A stretch of 9,999 nt of DNA, taken from contig SLNI01000149.1 in assembly GCA_007133115.1 (NCBI GenBank), positions 1-9,999 of the forward strand. Reading direction: 5' to 3'. The notes beneath the pieces are model-generated. The model made no database searches, was not told the origin of the DNA, and saw nothing but the letters and a program-made list of their open reading frames with translations. The DNA is from Thioalkalivibrio sp. (GTDB taxonomy: Bacteria; Pseudomonadota; Gammaproteobacteria; Ectothiorhodospirales; Ectothiorhodospiraceae). Made by a program: the position numbers and the translations under genes. Of this stretch, positions 1-5,514 are shown piece after piece. Positions within the stretch are counted from its first letter, which is position 1, and each line of letters opens with the position of its first letter.

Positions 1-138
1 CTGGCCCAAAGGTTGCCAAGCCCCTTCCGGCTGGCCAACTGGGAGCGTCACCTCCACGCCTGGAGCCTCATCGGCCGCGTCGTGGTTCTGGTGACGCTCG
101 CCCTTGGCGCTACGATCGGGTACGGGCTGGCATTCTGA
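1..138 (+). CDS. C-terminal end of an unidentified membrane protein (5' truncated by window edge)
   Basis: Frame 1 is open from the first base to a TGA at 136-138, giving the last 45 residues of a protein that begins outside the window. The visible part has a polar, aromatic stretch (FRLANWERHLHAW) followed by a hydrophobic run of about 20 residues (roughly residues 23-44) that ends right at the stop. This looks like a C-terminal transmembrane helix. I do not recognise the family from so short a piece. The following gene is on the opposite strand and converges on this one, with about 57 bases between the stops, which makes this stop a plausible operon end. No clear terminator hairpin is visible in that gap. 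Confidence 0.55.
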   Translation: MAQRLPSPFRLANWERHLHAWSLIGRVVVLVTLALGATIGYGLAF

Positions 139-195
139 TCCGGTGGTAGGGCGGAAGCGCCTGGGTCAGGTATGTTATCGGGCGGGCTGGCAGCC

Positions 196-456
196 TCAGG
201 GAACCGGGATCGTTGGATCCAGCCATTCCAGAAGGTAGTACAGGTACTGGCCCTCGGAGGACTTGGAGGGGCCGAGCACCCGGGCGGCAAATTGGTTGGC
301 CGCAGGATCGGACTGCGCGAGAGCCTGTTCGCGGTCTTCCATGATCTGTACGCACCCGGCCGGGAAACGCTTGCGGGTGCGGCCGGGCATATACACCACG
401 GCGAAGTTGGGCGTCGAGACGCCAGTTTCCGGATCGGGGGGTACGAGGCCGCGCAT
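196..456 (-). CDS. Small conserved-looking hypothetical protein (86 aa)
   Basis: This reverse-strand frame encodes 86 residues and ends with TGA at 196-198. The core (about residues 18-80) reads like a compact real domain: a strand-like FAVVYMPGRTRKRFP segment, then GCVQIMEDREQALAQSDP, a GPSKSSEGQ turn and a YLYYLLEWLD ending. Its mix of aromatic, charged and hydrophobic residues differs from the Arg/Pro/Ala-rich shadow frames common in this GC-rich DNA. I cannot name a family or function, and there is no signal peptide or membrane segment. The ATG at 456 has no obvious Shine-Dalgarno sequence. The gene is divergent from the permease that begins near 541, so 457-540 probably holds both promoters. 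The alternative is that this frame is non-coding and the permease frame, open upstream to 172, extends across it. That extension is arginine- and glycine-rich and does not look like a permease N-terminus. Confidence 0.55.
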   Translation of the reverse strand: MRGLVPPDPETGVSTPNFAVVYMPGRTRKRFPAGCVQIMEDREQALAQSDPAANQFAARVLGPSKSSEGQYLYYLLEWLDPTIPVP

Positions 457-540
457 TCAGGCAGGATAGCAGTCCCTCATGCGCGTGCAACCGCGACCGG
501 GAGGCATGTTGGGCAGTATCATCCGCGACTTCGATACCGG

Positions 541-1311
541 TTGAATCTCCCCTTGGACGCCTACCTGCTCAACGAAATCCTGATCGCGCTGTTGGTGGTG
601 GCCTTTGCCGGCGTTGTCCACGGCACCTTTGGTCTCGGTTTTCCGATGGTGGCCACGCCGGTCCTGGCCCTGCTCACGGACGTGCAGACCGCGATCCTGC
701 TGACCCTCGCCCCGAACATCGCGGTGAACCTGTGGAGCATGCTGCGGGGCGGCAACCTGCGCGAGAGCGTGGGGCGCTTCTGGCCCGTGGCGGTGTGGAT
801 GCTGGTCGGATCGGCGATCGGGACCCTGATCCTGGTGGCGATGGATCCGAACCCCTTCCGCCTTCTCCTCGCGGCGGTGATCGTGCTCTACCTGATGGGC
901 GACCGCCTGAAACGGCTGGACTGGAGCTGGATTGCGCGTCATCCCCACGCCAGCGGAACGGGCGCGGGGTTTCTGGGCGGCTTGCTCGGGGGCACCGTGA
1001 ACGTGGGCGGGCCCGCGTTGATGATCTACTTTCTGGAGATGCGGGTGTCTCCGCTGGTGATGGTGCAGGCCATCAACCTGGCCTTCCTGCTCGGCAAGAG
1101 CACGCAGGCGGTCACCTTCGGTGTTCTGGGCGTGCTGACGCCGGCACTCCTGCTGTTGTCGCTGCCGCTCGGGGTGATGGCCCTGATCGGGCTTCGCTCC
1201 GGCATGTGGCTGCGCGACCGCTTCTCCGCGGATGCCTACCGCGGCTGGCTGCGCGGTCTACTGTGGTTCCTTGGAGCCCTGCTGGTGCTGCAGTTCTTCC
1301 GGGATCTCTAG
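541..1311 (+). CDS. TauE/SafE-family membrane permease
   Basis: The product is a polytopic inner-membrane protein of about 256 residues, near the usual TauE/SafE family length of roughly 250. About eight hydrophobic segments are visible, at residues 12-34, 36-64, 80-101, 106-120, 141-166, 171-197, 201-223 and 238-253. The family's two-repeat architecture shows in the N-terminal GVVHGTFGLGFPMVATPVLAL (first repeat, residues 24-44) and the matching GFLGGLLGGTVNVGGPALMIY (second repeat, residues 143-163). Family members are linked to export or uptake of sulfite, sulfonates and other small organic anions, but the substrate cannot be read here. The start is uncertain. The frame is open back to an ATG at 172, but that extension overlaps the opposite-strand gene and has no membrane character. 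In-frame TTG codons at 541 and 553 fit the protein best, though neither has a convincing ribosome-binding site. Confidence 0.85.
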   Translation: MNLPLDAYLLNEILIALLVVAFAGVVHGTFGLGFPMVATPVLALLTDVQTAILLTLAPNIAVNLWSMLRGGNLRESVGRFWPVAVWMLVGSAIGTLILVAMDPNPFRLLLAAVIVLYLMGDRLKRLDWSWIARHPHASGTGAGFLGGLLGGTVNVGGPALMIYFLEMRVSPLVMVQAINLAFLLGKSTQAVTFGVLGVLTPALLLLSLPLGVMALIGLRSGMWLRDRFSADAYRGWLRGLLWFLGALLVLQFFRDL

Positions 1312-1314
1312 TGT

Positions 1315-1409
1315 TGGCGTGAAACACAGCCACGGAAAACACGGAAAAATACGGAACAGAGTTTAAATGTCCTTTAGTTTCCGTGATGTCCGTGTTTTCC
1401 GTGGCTCGT
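1315..1409. repeat. Intergenic palindromic repeat, copy 1 (CACGGAA type)
   Basis: The element starts with TGGCGTGAAA (1315-1324). Its left arm (1329-1356) is made of three 9-nt units resembling CCACGGAAA, ACACGGAAA and AATACGGAA. The right arm (1379-1405) is the reversed set and ends GTGGCTCGT (1401-1409). Bases 1329-1345 pair perfectly with 1389-1405 (17 bp), and the inner part pairs imperfectly around an AT-rich loop. It lies between the permease stop and the convergent amidotransferase stop, so it could act as a bidirectional transcription-ending hairpin. Its composition (A/T runs, CACGGA motif) differs from the surrounding coding DNA. A shorter relative lies at 2765-2834. Confidence 0.85.
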
Positions 1410-1424
1410 CTCGTCTTTTCATCT

Positions 1425-2162
1425 TTAAGGGTGGCCCCTGGCCTTGAGAACCCATTCCCCGAAACGCTTCAACAGCGCCTGGCTCTCGGGCGCCGGACGG
1501 ATCGCGGTCAACAAATCCTCGGTGGAGCGGCCCTCTTCAGCCAGGATTTCTCGGTAATACCGTACGAAGCGGGCGATGATCCGTTCGTCGAACTCCGGGT
1601 GAAACTGGACGCCCCAGGCGCAGGGACCGAAGGCGAAACCCTGGTGCGGCTCCATCTCGCTGGCGCCAAGCAAGGTGGCCCCGGGTGGCAGAGCGCGCAC
1701 CGACTGGCGGTGACTCAGCTGTGCCCACAGGCGCTTCGGCAGGACCGAGAAAAGGGGATCGTCTGCGGCGGCATCGGCCAGGGTGACCTCGACCGTGCCG
1801 ACTTCGACGCCGCGCGGGTTGTAATCCACCTCCCCACCCAGCGCGTAGGCGAGCAGCTGGTGACCGAAGCAGATCCCGAGCACCGGAACCTCCCGGCGCA
1901 CCGCGTCGGCGAGCCACTCCGCCGTACGCAGCATCCAGTCCGCTCGTTCGGTCACCATGGAGCCCGATCCGGTGATCGCGATGCCCGCGACGGAATCCAG
2001 TGGGGGAAGCGCCTCACCGTTCCCCGGATCGATCACCCGGACCACATCCGGCTCCCAGCCCATGCCGGCCGCGATCCAGTCCTCGTAATCACCGGCGACT
2101 GCGTCGAGCGAAGGGATCTTGCGCCCGGTCTTCAGGATCACCAGCGGTTTGTGTGTGCTCAT
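1425..2162 (-). CDS. Class I glutamine amidotransferase domain protein
   Basis: This is a stand-alone class I glutamine amidotransferase-like protein of 245 residues, probably cytoplasmic. The nucleophile elbow GICFGHQL places the catalytic Cys at residue 98, and VQFHPEF supplies His188 and Glu190, so the Cys-His-Glu triad is complete. The oxyanion-region segment ITGSGSMV (63-70) and SHRQSV (150-155) also fit the GMP-synthase-like amidotransferase group. Such enzymes release ammonia from glutamine or act on gamma-glutamyl compounds. No synthetase domain is present, so the acceptor or true substrate is unknown. The ATG at 2160-2162 overlaps the TGA of the upstream DUF924 gene as ATGA, which suggests translational coupling. 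An open frame continues upstream to 2717, but that part is only the shadow of the DUF924 gene. The stop TAA lies about 16 bases from repeat copy 1. Confidence 0.9.
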   Translation of the reverse strand: MSTHKPLVILKTGRKIPSLDAVAGDYEDWIAAGMGWEPDVVRVIDPGNGEALPPLDSVAGIAITGSGSMVTERADWMLRTAEWLADAVRREVPVLGICFGHQLLAYALGGEVDYNPRGVEVGTVEVTLADAAADDPLFSVLPKRLWAQLSHRQSVRALPPGATLLGASEMEPHQGFAFGPCAWGVQFHPEFDERIIARFVRYYREILAEEGRSTEDLLTAIRPAPESQALLKRFGEWVLKARGHP

Positions 2163-2707
2163 CCCCGAAAGGCCCCCTTCGATGCGAGCCATTCCAGTTC
2201 CTCCCCGCTGCTCTCTCGCCCGAGCGCCGCATTGCGGTGCGGAAAGCGCCCGAAGCGCTGGATGATCTCCCGATGGTGCTCCGCCCAGCGCAGGTTGTCG
2301 ACGAGATCTGCATCCCGGAAAAGCTGCACCGATCGCTCCTGATCGTCGCGCGCCTCGCTGTGCATGAACGGCAGGTACAGAAAAGCCCTGCCGGCATCGT
2401 CCAGATCCCGGTCCCAGCCGCGGTCGATGGCCTTGTGTGCGACTTCGCGTGAAAGCGCTTCGGTCGAGAAGCTCTCGGCCTGACCACGAAACATGTTCAA
2501 CGGAAACTGGTCGAGGATGATCACGAGTGCCAGCGCCCCCTCGGGCGTGGTGTTCCAAGCCTCCAGTTCGCCTCGTGCGGCGGCCTGCCACACGTCCAGA
2601 AAGCGCTCGCGCAGGCGTGCATCGAATTCGGGAGTGGAGCGAAACCAGAACGGTCGCGTGTCGGCCGAAAACCAGAAATCGAGAACCTGCTCGGGATCGG
2701 CAGACAT
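2159..2707 (-). CDS. DUF924 family protein
   Basis: The product is a 182-residue soluble protein with the family's signature segments in order: VLDFWF (8-13), ILDQFPLNMFRG (64-75), AFLYLPFMHSE (108-118) and RFGRFPHRNAALGRESSGEE (151-170). These match the DUF924 family, which is described as an all-helical, TPR-like fold whose biochemical role is not established. The length is normal for the family and nothing looks broken. I chose the ATG at 2705-2707 because an AAAGGA ribosome-binding sequence sits just upstream on the reverse strand and the protein then begins with the typical MSADPEQVLDFWF. An in-frame ATG at 2803 would add 32 atypical residues running into repeat copy 2. The gene is first in a two-gene unit with the amidotransferase, overlapping it by 4 bases. 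A functional link is inferred from this coupling alone. Confidence 0.93.
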   Translation of the reverse strand: MSADPEQVLDFWFSADTRPFWFRSTPEFDARLRERFLDVWQAAARGELEAWNTTPEGALALVIILDQFPLNMFRGQAESFSTEALSREVAHKAIDRGWDRDLDDAGRAFLYLPFMHSEARDDQERSVQLFRDADLVDNLRWAEHHREIIQRFGRFPHRNAALGRESSGEELEWLASKGAFRG

Positions 2708-2764
2708 GACGGCACATCCTTTCAGTGGCTGATTGACCAAGCCTTCATTCTGCCCGGGTAACGG

Positions 2765-2834
2765 TGGCGTGAAAAAGCAGCCACGGAAGAACACGGACAA
2801 CACATTGAACAGGACTTCTGTTTCCGTGGCTCGT
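2765..2834. repeat. Intergenic palindromic repeat, copy 2 (CACGGAA type, shorter)
   Basis: The element begins with the same TGGCGTGAAA (2765-2774) and ends with the same GTGGCTCGT (2826-2834) as copy 1. The outer arms GCCACGGAA (2780-2788) and TTCCGTGGC (2822-2830) pair perfectly over 9 bp. The left arm again has 9-nt units (CACGGAAGA, ACACGGACA), while the middle is decayed or diverged. It is about 25 bases shorter than copy 1. It lies upstream of the DUF924 gene, so the two copies bracket the DUF924-amidotransferase pair in the same orientation. Confidence 0.8.
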
Positions 2835-3161
2835 ACTTATATCGTCAGGGGTTGCGCAGGGCTACGAAAGTACGCTCAAGTTTACTGGCCCAAGCGCCTC
2901 TTGCGCTTCAAAACCTGAGGGAACACGAATGTTCCGGATCGGGCTGAAAGCGTACCGGAAGGGTATGGGTTGCGGTGTTTCCTGACCCTGATTAATTTTT
3001 TGGAATACGTTTCTTTTCTAATTCACACCGGGTATGCTGCACTGCATCGAACGCCCCGCCCGTCAGCGTCCGTTCATCCGATCTCACCGATCCCCACGAA
3101 ATCGTCTACCTCGATGGGCGCCTCTCCCCAGTGGAGCGGCTGGACGGCGTTGGAGTTGTTC
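2835..3161 (+). promoter_or_regulatory. Geneless region with probable promoter and leader of the rhlE gene
   Basis: About 330 bases hold no credible gene. Two small inverted repeats are visible: AAGCGC (2892-2897) with GCGCTT (2903-2908) around a 5-nt loop, and TTCCGG (2934-2939) with CCGGAA (2955-2960). An unusually AT-rich patch at about 2988-3027 is the likeliest promoter zone for the helicase gene. A weak pair is TTGCGG (2970-2975) and TAATTT (2993-2998) with a 17-base spacer, but no match is strong. Transcription from here would give an untranslated leader of well over 100 bases. The frame upstream of the helicase start is open but encodes no recognisable helicase extension. Confidence 0.4.
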
Positions 3162-4487
3162 ATGTCTGTTTCCAAGTTTGCCGGCCTCGGGCTGGTCGAT
3201 CCTCTGTTGCGTGCGCTGGCCGAAGTCGGCTACGACGCGCCCACCCCCATCCAGTCCCAGGCCGTTCCCGAGGTCCTCAAGGGCCGCGATCTGCTGGCGG
3301 CCGCCCAGACGGGTACCGGCAAGACCGCCGGCTTCGTGCTGCCGATCCTGCAGCTGCTCGCCTCCCGCCCGGCCGTCAAGCCCGGAAATGGTCGTCCACG
3401 CTGCCTCGTGCTGACACCCACCCGCGAACTTGCGGCGCAGGTGCATGCTTCCGTGGTTACGTACGGGCGCTACATGGACCTGACGTCCACGGTGATTTTC
3501 GGGGGCGTCAACATCAATCCGCAGACCAAGGCGCTGCGTGGACGTATCGACATCGTCGTCGCAACGCCCGGACGTCTGCTCGACCACGTGGGGCAGAAAA
3601 ACGTTGATCTCTCCGGCGTCGAGGTCCTGGTGCTGGACGAGGCCGACCGCATGCTGGACATGGGTTTCATCCACGACATCCGTCGTATCCTGAAGCTCCT
3701 TCCGGCCCGGCGTCAGAACCTGCTGTTCTCCGCGACCTTCTCGGATGACATCCGTCGGCTCTCCGACGGCATCCTGACCAACCCGGTCAGCGTTGAAGTC
3801 GCGGCCCGCAATACCGCCTCCGAACTCGTGCACCAGTCCGTTCACCTGGTGGAGACCCACCAGAAACGGGATCTGCTGAGCCACCTGATCCGTACCCATC
3901 GCTGGGAACAGGTACTGGTGTTCACCCGGACCAAGCACGGCGCCAACCGCCTGGCTGAAAAGCTCTCCAGCGACGGTATTCCCGCTGCGGCGATTCATGG
4001 CAACAAGAGTCAGGCCGCGCGTACCAAGGCCCTGGACCAATTCAAGAACCGCCGCATCGGCGTTCTGGTAGCCACCGACATCGCCGCCAGAGGCCTGGAC
4101 ATCGACCAGTTGCCGCAGGTGGTGAATTTTGAGCTGCCCAACGTACCCGAGGACTATGTCCACCGCATCGGGCGCACCGGTCGGGCCGGCAGCGTGGGTG
4201 CCGCGCTGTCGCTGGTGGACGGCGAGGAAATGCGTCTGTTGACCGGTATCGAGCGGCTCATCCGTCGTCCGATCGACCGGATTCAAACCGAAGGGTTCGA
4301 AGCCCCGAAGCCCTCCCGCGCGAGTGCGCCGGCGCCCTCGGTTCGTCCCGGCCGGCCCGGCCCGGGCTCGGCATCGCGCGGCGCACCACGTGCGGGTGGT
4401 CCCCGTCCGGGCGGCTCCGGCAACCGCCGTCCGCCTCAGGGCAGCAGCCGCGGCGGTCCCTCCCGGGGCAGCAGCCGGGCGCGCTGA
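3162..4487 (+). CDS. rhlE: RhlE-type DEAD-box ATP-dependent RNA helicase
   Basis: This 441-residue superfamily 2 helicase unwinds or remodels RNA using ATP, typically in ribosome assembly and RNA turnover in the cytoplasm. All motifs are intact: the Q motif (F6 with PTPIQSQ, 28-34), Walker A AQTGTGKT (48-55), PTRELA (86-91), TPGR (135-138), DEAD (159-162), SAT (190-192), VFTRTK (253-258), [10 protein letters not shown] (304-313) and [10 protein letters not shown] (334-343). Residues from about 380 onward form a low-complexity Pro/Gly/Ser/Arg tail with RG repeats, probably disordered and RNA-binding, as is common in RhlE proteins. The start at ATG 3162 is supported by GGAG at 3152-3155, six bases upstream, and by the typical opening [20 protein letters not shown]. 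The frame is open to 2970 without helicase-like sequence. The gene is monocistronic and ends before a strong hairpin. The RhlE assignment rests on the [13 protein letters not shown] and [12 protein letters not shown] context; other DEAD-box subgroups are less likely. Confidence 0.95.
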   Translation: MSVSKFAGLGLVDPLLRALAEVGYDAPTPIQSQAVPEVLKGRDLLAAAQTGTGKTAGFVLPILQLLASRPAVKPGNGRPRCLVLTPTRELAAQVHASVVTYGRYMDLTSTVIFGGVNINPQTKALRGRIDIVVATPGRLLDHVGQKNVDLSGVEVLVLDEADRMLDMGFIHDIRRILKLLPARRQNLLFSATFSDDIRRLSDGILTNPVSVEVAARNTASELVHQSVHLVETHQKRDLLSHLIRTHRWEQVLVFTRTKHGANRLAEKLSSDGIPAAAIHGNKSQAARTKALDQFKNRRIGVLVATDIAARGLDIDQLPQVVNFELPNVPEDYVHRIGRTGRAGSVGAALSLVDGEEMRLLTGIERLIRRPIDRIQTEGFEAPKPSRASAPAPSVRPGRPGPGSASRGAPRAGGPRPGGSGNRRPPQGSSRGGPSRGSSRAR

Positions 4488-4520
4488 TCTTTACGGGGTC
4501 GCAGCCGCTTCCGGGGCATT

Positions 4521-4550
4521 CCGAGAGGCGGTTCGTCACCCGCCTCTCGG
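4521..4550. terminator. Strong hairpin between convergent genes
   Basis: CCGAGAGGCGG (4521-4531) pairs perfectly with CCGCCTCTCGG (4540-4550), an 11-bp GC-rich stem with an 8-nt loop. It lies 33 bases after the rhlE stop. No T-run follows on either strand, so it is not a classic intrinsic terminator, although it is placed to separate convergent transcripts or protect 3' ends. On the reverse strand it overlaps the last codons and the stop of the gene at 4536-4877. Confidence 0.6.
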
Positions 4551-4877
4551 GGTGATCCGTCCCTCGGCCGTGTCCCGATCGATCTCGAGGTCGACCTCGC
4601 AGTATTCGGTGTTGCGCCCGACCGGCGTGGGATCATCCGCGCAGGCGCAGCCCGAAACAATGCTGGTGAAGAAGAGGCCGAGGTGAAGGTCGAGGCGCCC
4701 CGGTGATTCGCCAACGCGCAGAATCATCACGGCCAGATCATCCTCCAGCGCGATACTGCCCGTCCGTAGGGCCTGTTGCAGCCCCAGGGCATCGATTCCG
4801 GCTTCCGCAAGTTCACGTTGCAACGTGGCTTTGAAGTCCTGATTCCCATAAGCGCGAAGACTCTGGCGCAATTCCAT
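4536..4877 (-). CDS. Conserved hypothetical protein with CxCADDP motif (113 aa)
   Basis: The product is a small soluble protein of 113 residues. It has an N-terminal helical half (FKATLQRELAEAGIDALGLQ, residues 15-34), a strand-rich middle (DLAVMILRV and LDLHLGLFFTSIVSG) and the striking segment GCACADDPTPVGRNTEYCE, which holds Cys77, Cys79 and Cys93. It resembles small uncharacterised gammaproteobacterial proteins that share this SGCxCADDPTP region, though I have no named family for it. The cysteines could bind a metal or form a redox pair, which is inference. The start at ATG 4877 is preceded on the reverse strand by AGGAA about eight bases away. An in-frame ATG at 4901 and a longer frame to 5030 exist but add no typical sequence. 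The stop codon lies in the loop of the 4521-4550 hairpin. The gene is divergent from the DCC gene at 5122. Confidence 0.8.
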   Translation of the reverse strand: MELRQSLRAYGNQDFKATLQRELAEAGIDALGLQQALRTGSIALEDDLAVMILRVGESPGRLDLHLGLFFTSIVSGCACADDPTPVGRNTEYCEVDLEIDRDTAEGRITPRGG

Positions 4878-5014
4878 CGTTCGTGTTCCTGATTCAGGCA
4901 TCGCTTCCCCGGCGCCGTGGCTCCCATGCCCCGATCTCTCGGATCCTGTGGGAGCAACCCCGCGATGGGTGCTGGCAGGGTTTCGGATTCGGTATGAACG
5001 GATCCATTCCCCGA

Positions 5015-5041
5015 AGTGTAGCAACGCCATGTCGGGTGCAA
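5015..5041 (-). promoter_or_regulatory. Weak candidate promoter for the 4536-4877 gene
   Basis: Read on the reverse strand, TTGCAC (5036-5041) and TACACT (5015-5020) resemble sigma70 -35 and -10 boxes, but their 15-base spacing is short. They lie upstream of the ATG at 4877 in the divergent intergenic region. The match is tentative, and I saw no stronger alternative for the forward DCC gene. Confidence 0.2.
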
Positions 5042-5121
5042 GGAGGGGGGCGCGTCGAGCGTGAACTCCTGCGTGAAAAAGGGTACCAAGGCGTTACCTG
5101 AATCGAAACGCGCGGTGTGTA

Positions 5122-5514
5122 ATGAAGGAACCGGGATTGTCTGAGGGAAGCACCACGGTCCTGTTCGACGGTGGCTGCCCCATGTGCCGGCGGGAAATCG
5201 CCCACTACCGGAAGCTCGACAGGGCGAACCGCGTCCACTGGCTCGACATCCACCGTGACCCGGATTCGGTGGCGGTGGCCGGGGTTTCCTGGGACGCGGC
5301 GATGCAACGCCTGCACGTGCTTCAGCCCGACGGTACGCTGCGTACGGGTGTCTACGCGTTCGTCGCGATCTGGCGCGAGTTGCCAGGCTACCGATGGCTG
5401 GCTCGCGTCGTGTCGGTCGTTCCGGGATTGGTCTTCCTGCTGGATCGGGCCTACGGGCGCTTTGCCCGCTGGCGCTGGCGACGGCGCTGCCGCGACGGGG
5501 TCTGCGCTTCGTGA
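5122..5514 (+). CDS. DCC family (DUF393) thiol-disulfide oxidoreductase-like protein
   Basis: This 130-residue protein has the family hallmark LFDGGCPMCRREI, with Asp16, Cys19 and Cys22 forming the DxxCxxC motif that names the DCC family. The family's later signature (VYAFVAIWRELPGYRWLA, residues 77-94) and a hydrophobic segment (95-108) follow, and the C-terminus is basic with two further cysteines (Cys123, Cys128). A thioredoxin-like redox function is predicted for the family, but in most members the substrate is unknown. The ATG at 5122 gives the expected short lead before the motif, and no strong ribosome-binding site is visible. The TGA at 5512-5514 overlaps the GTG start of the photolyase-like gene as GTGA, so the two are probably translated together. 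It appears to be the first gene of a three-gene forward unit ending at 7625. Confidence 0.92.
   Translation: MKEPGLSEGSTTVLFDGGCPMCRREIAHYRKLDRANRVHWLDIHRDPDSVAVAGVSWDAAMQRLHVLQPDGTLRTGVYAFVAIWRELPGYRWLARVVSVVPGLVFLLDRAYGRFARWRWRRRCRDGVCAS

Noticed and set aside
172..540. N-terminal extension of the permease frame to ATG 172
   Set aside because: The extra 123 residues are Gly/Arg-rich with no membrane character, exceed the normal TauE/SafE length and overlap a more protein-like reverse gene.
2163..2717. Amidotransferase frame extended upstream to give 430 residues
   Set aside because: The added part is an Arg/Gly/Ser-rich shadow of the DUF924 gene in another frame; the amidotransferase begins cleanly at ATG 2162.
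1315..2834. CRISPR array or composite transposon formed by the CACGGAA repeats
   Set aside because: There are only two copies about 1.4 kb apart, with internal palindromes and no spacer periodicity. The genes between them are ordinary enzymes with no transposase.
3084..4286. 400-codon reverse frame opposite rhlE
   Set aside because: It lies fully antisense to a complete DEAD-box helicase with every motif intact and shows no recognisable domain; typical of GC-rich shadow frames.
5394..5510. ATG 5394 as the photolyase-like gene start
   Set aside because: It would add 39 Gly/Arg/Leu-rich residues that overlap the DCC coding sequence; GTG 5511, with a 4-base overlap, gives a family-typical N-terminus.
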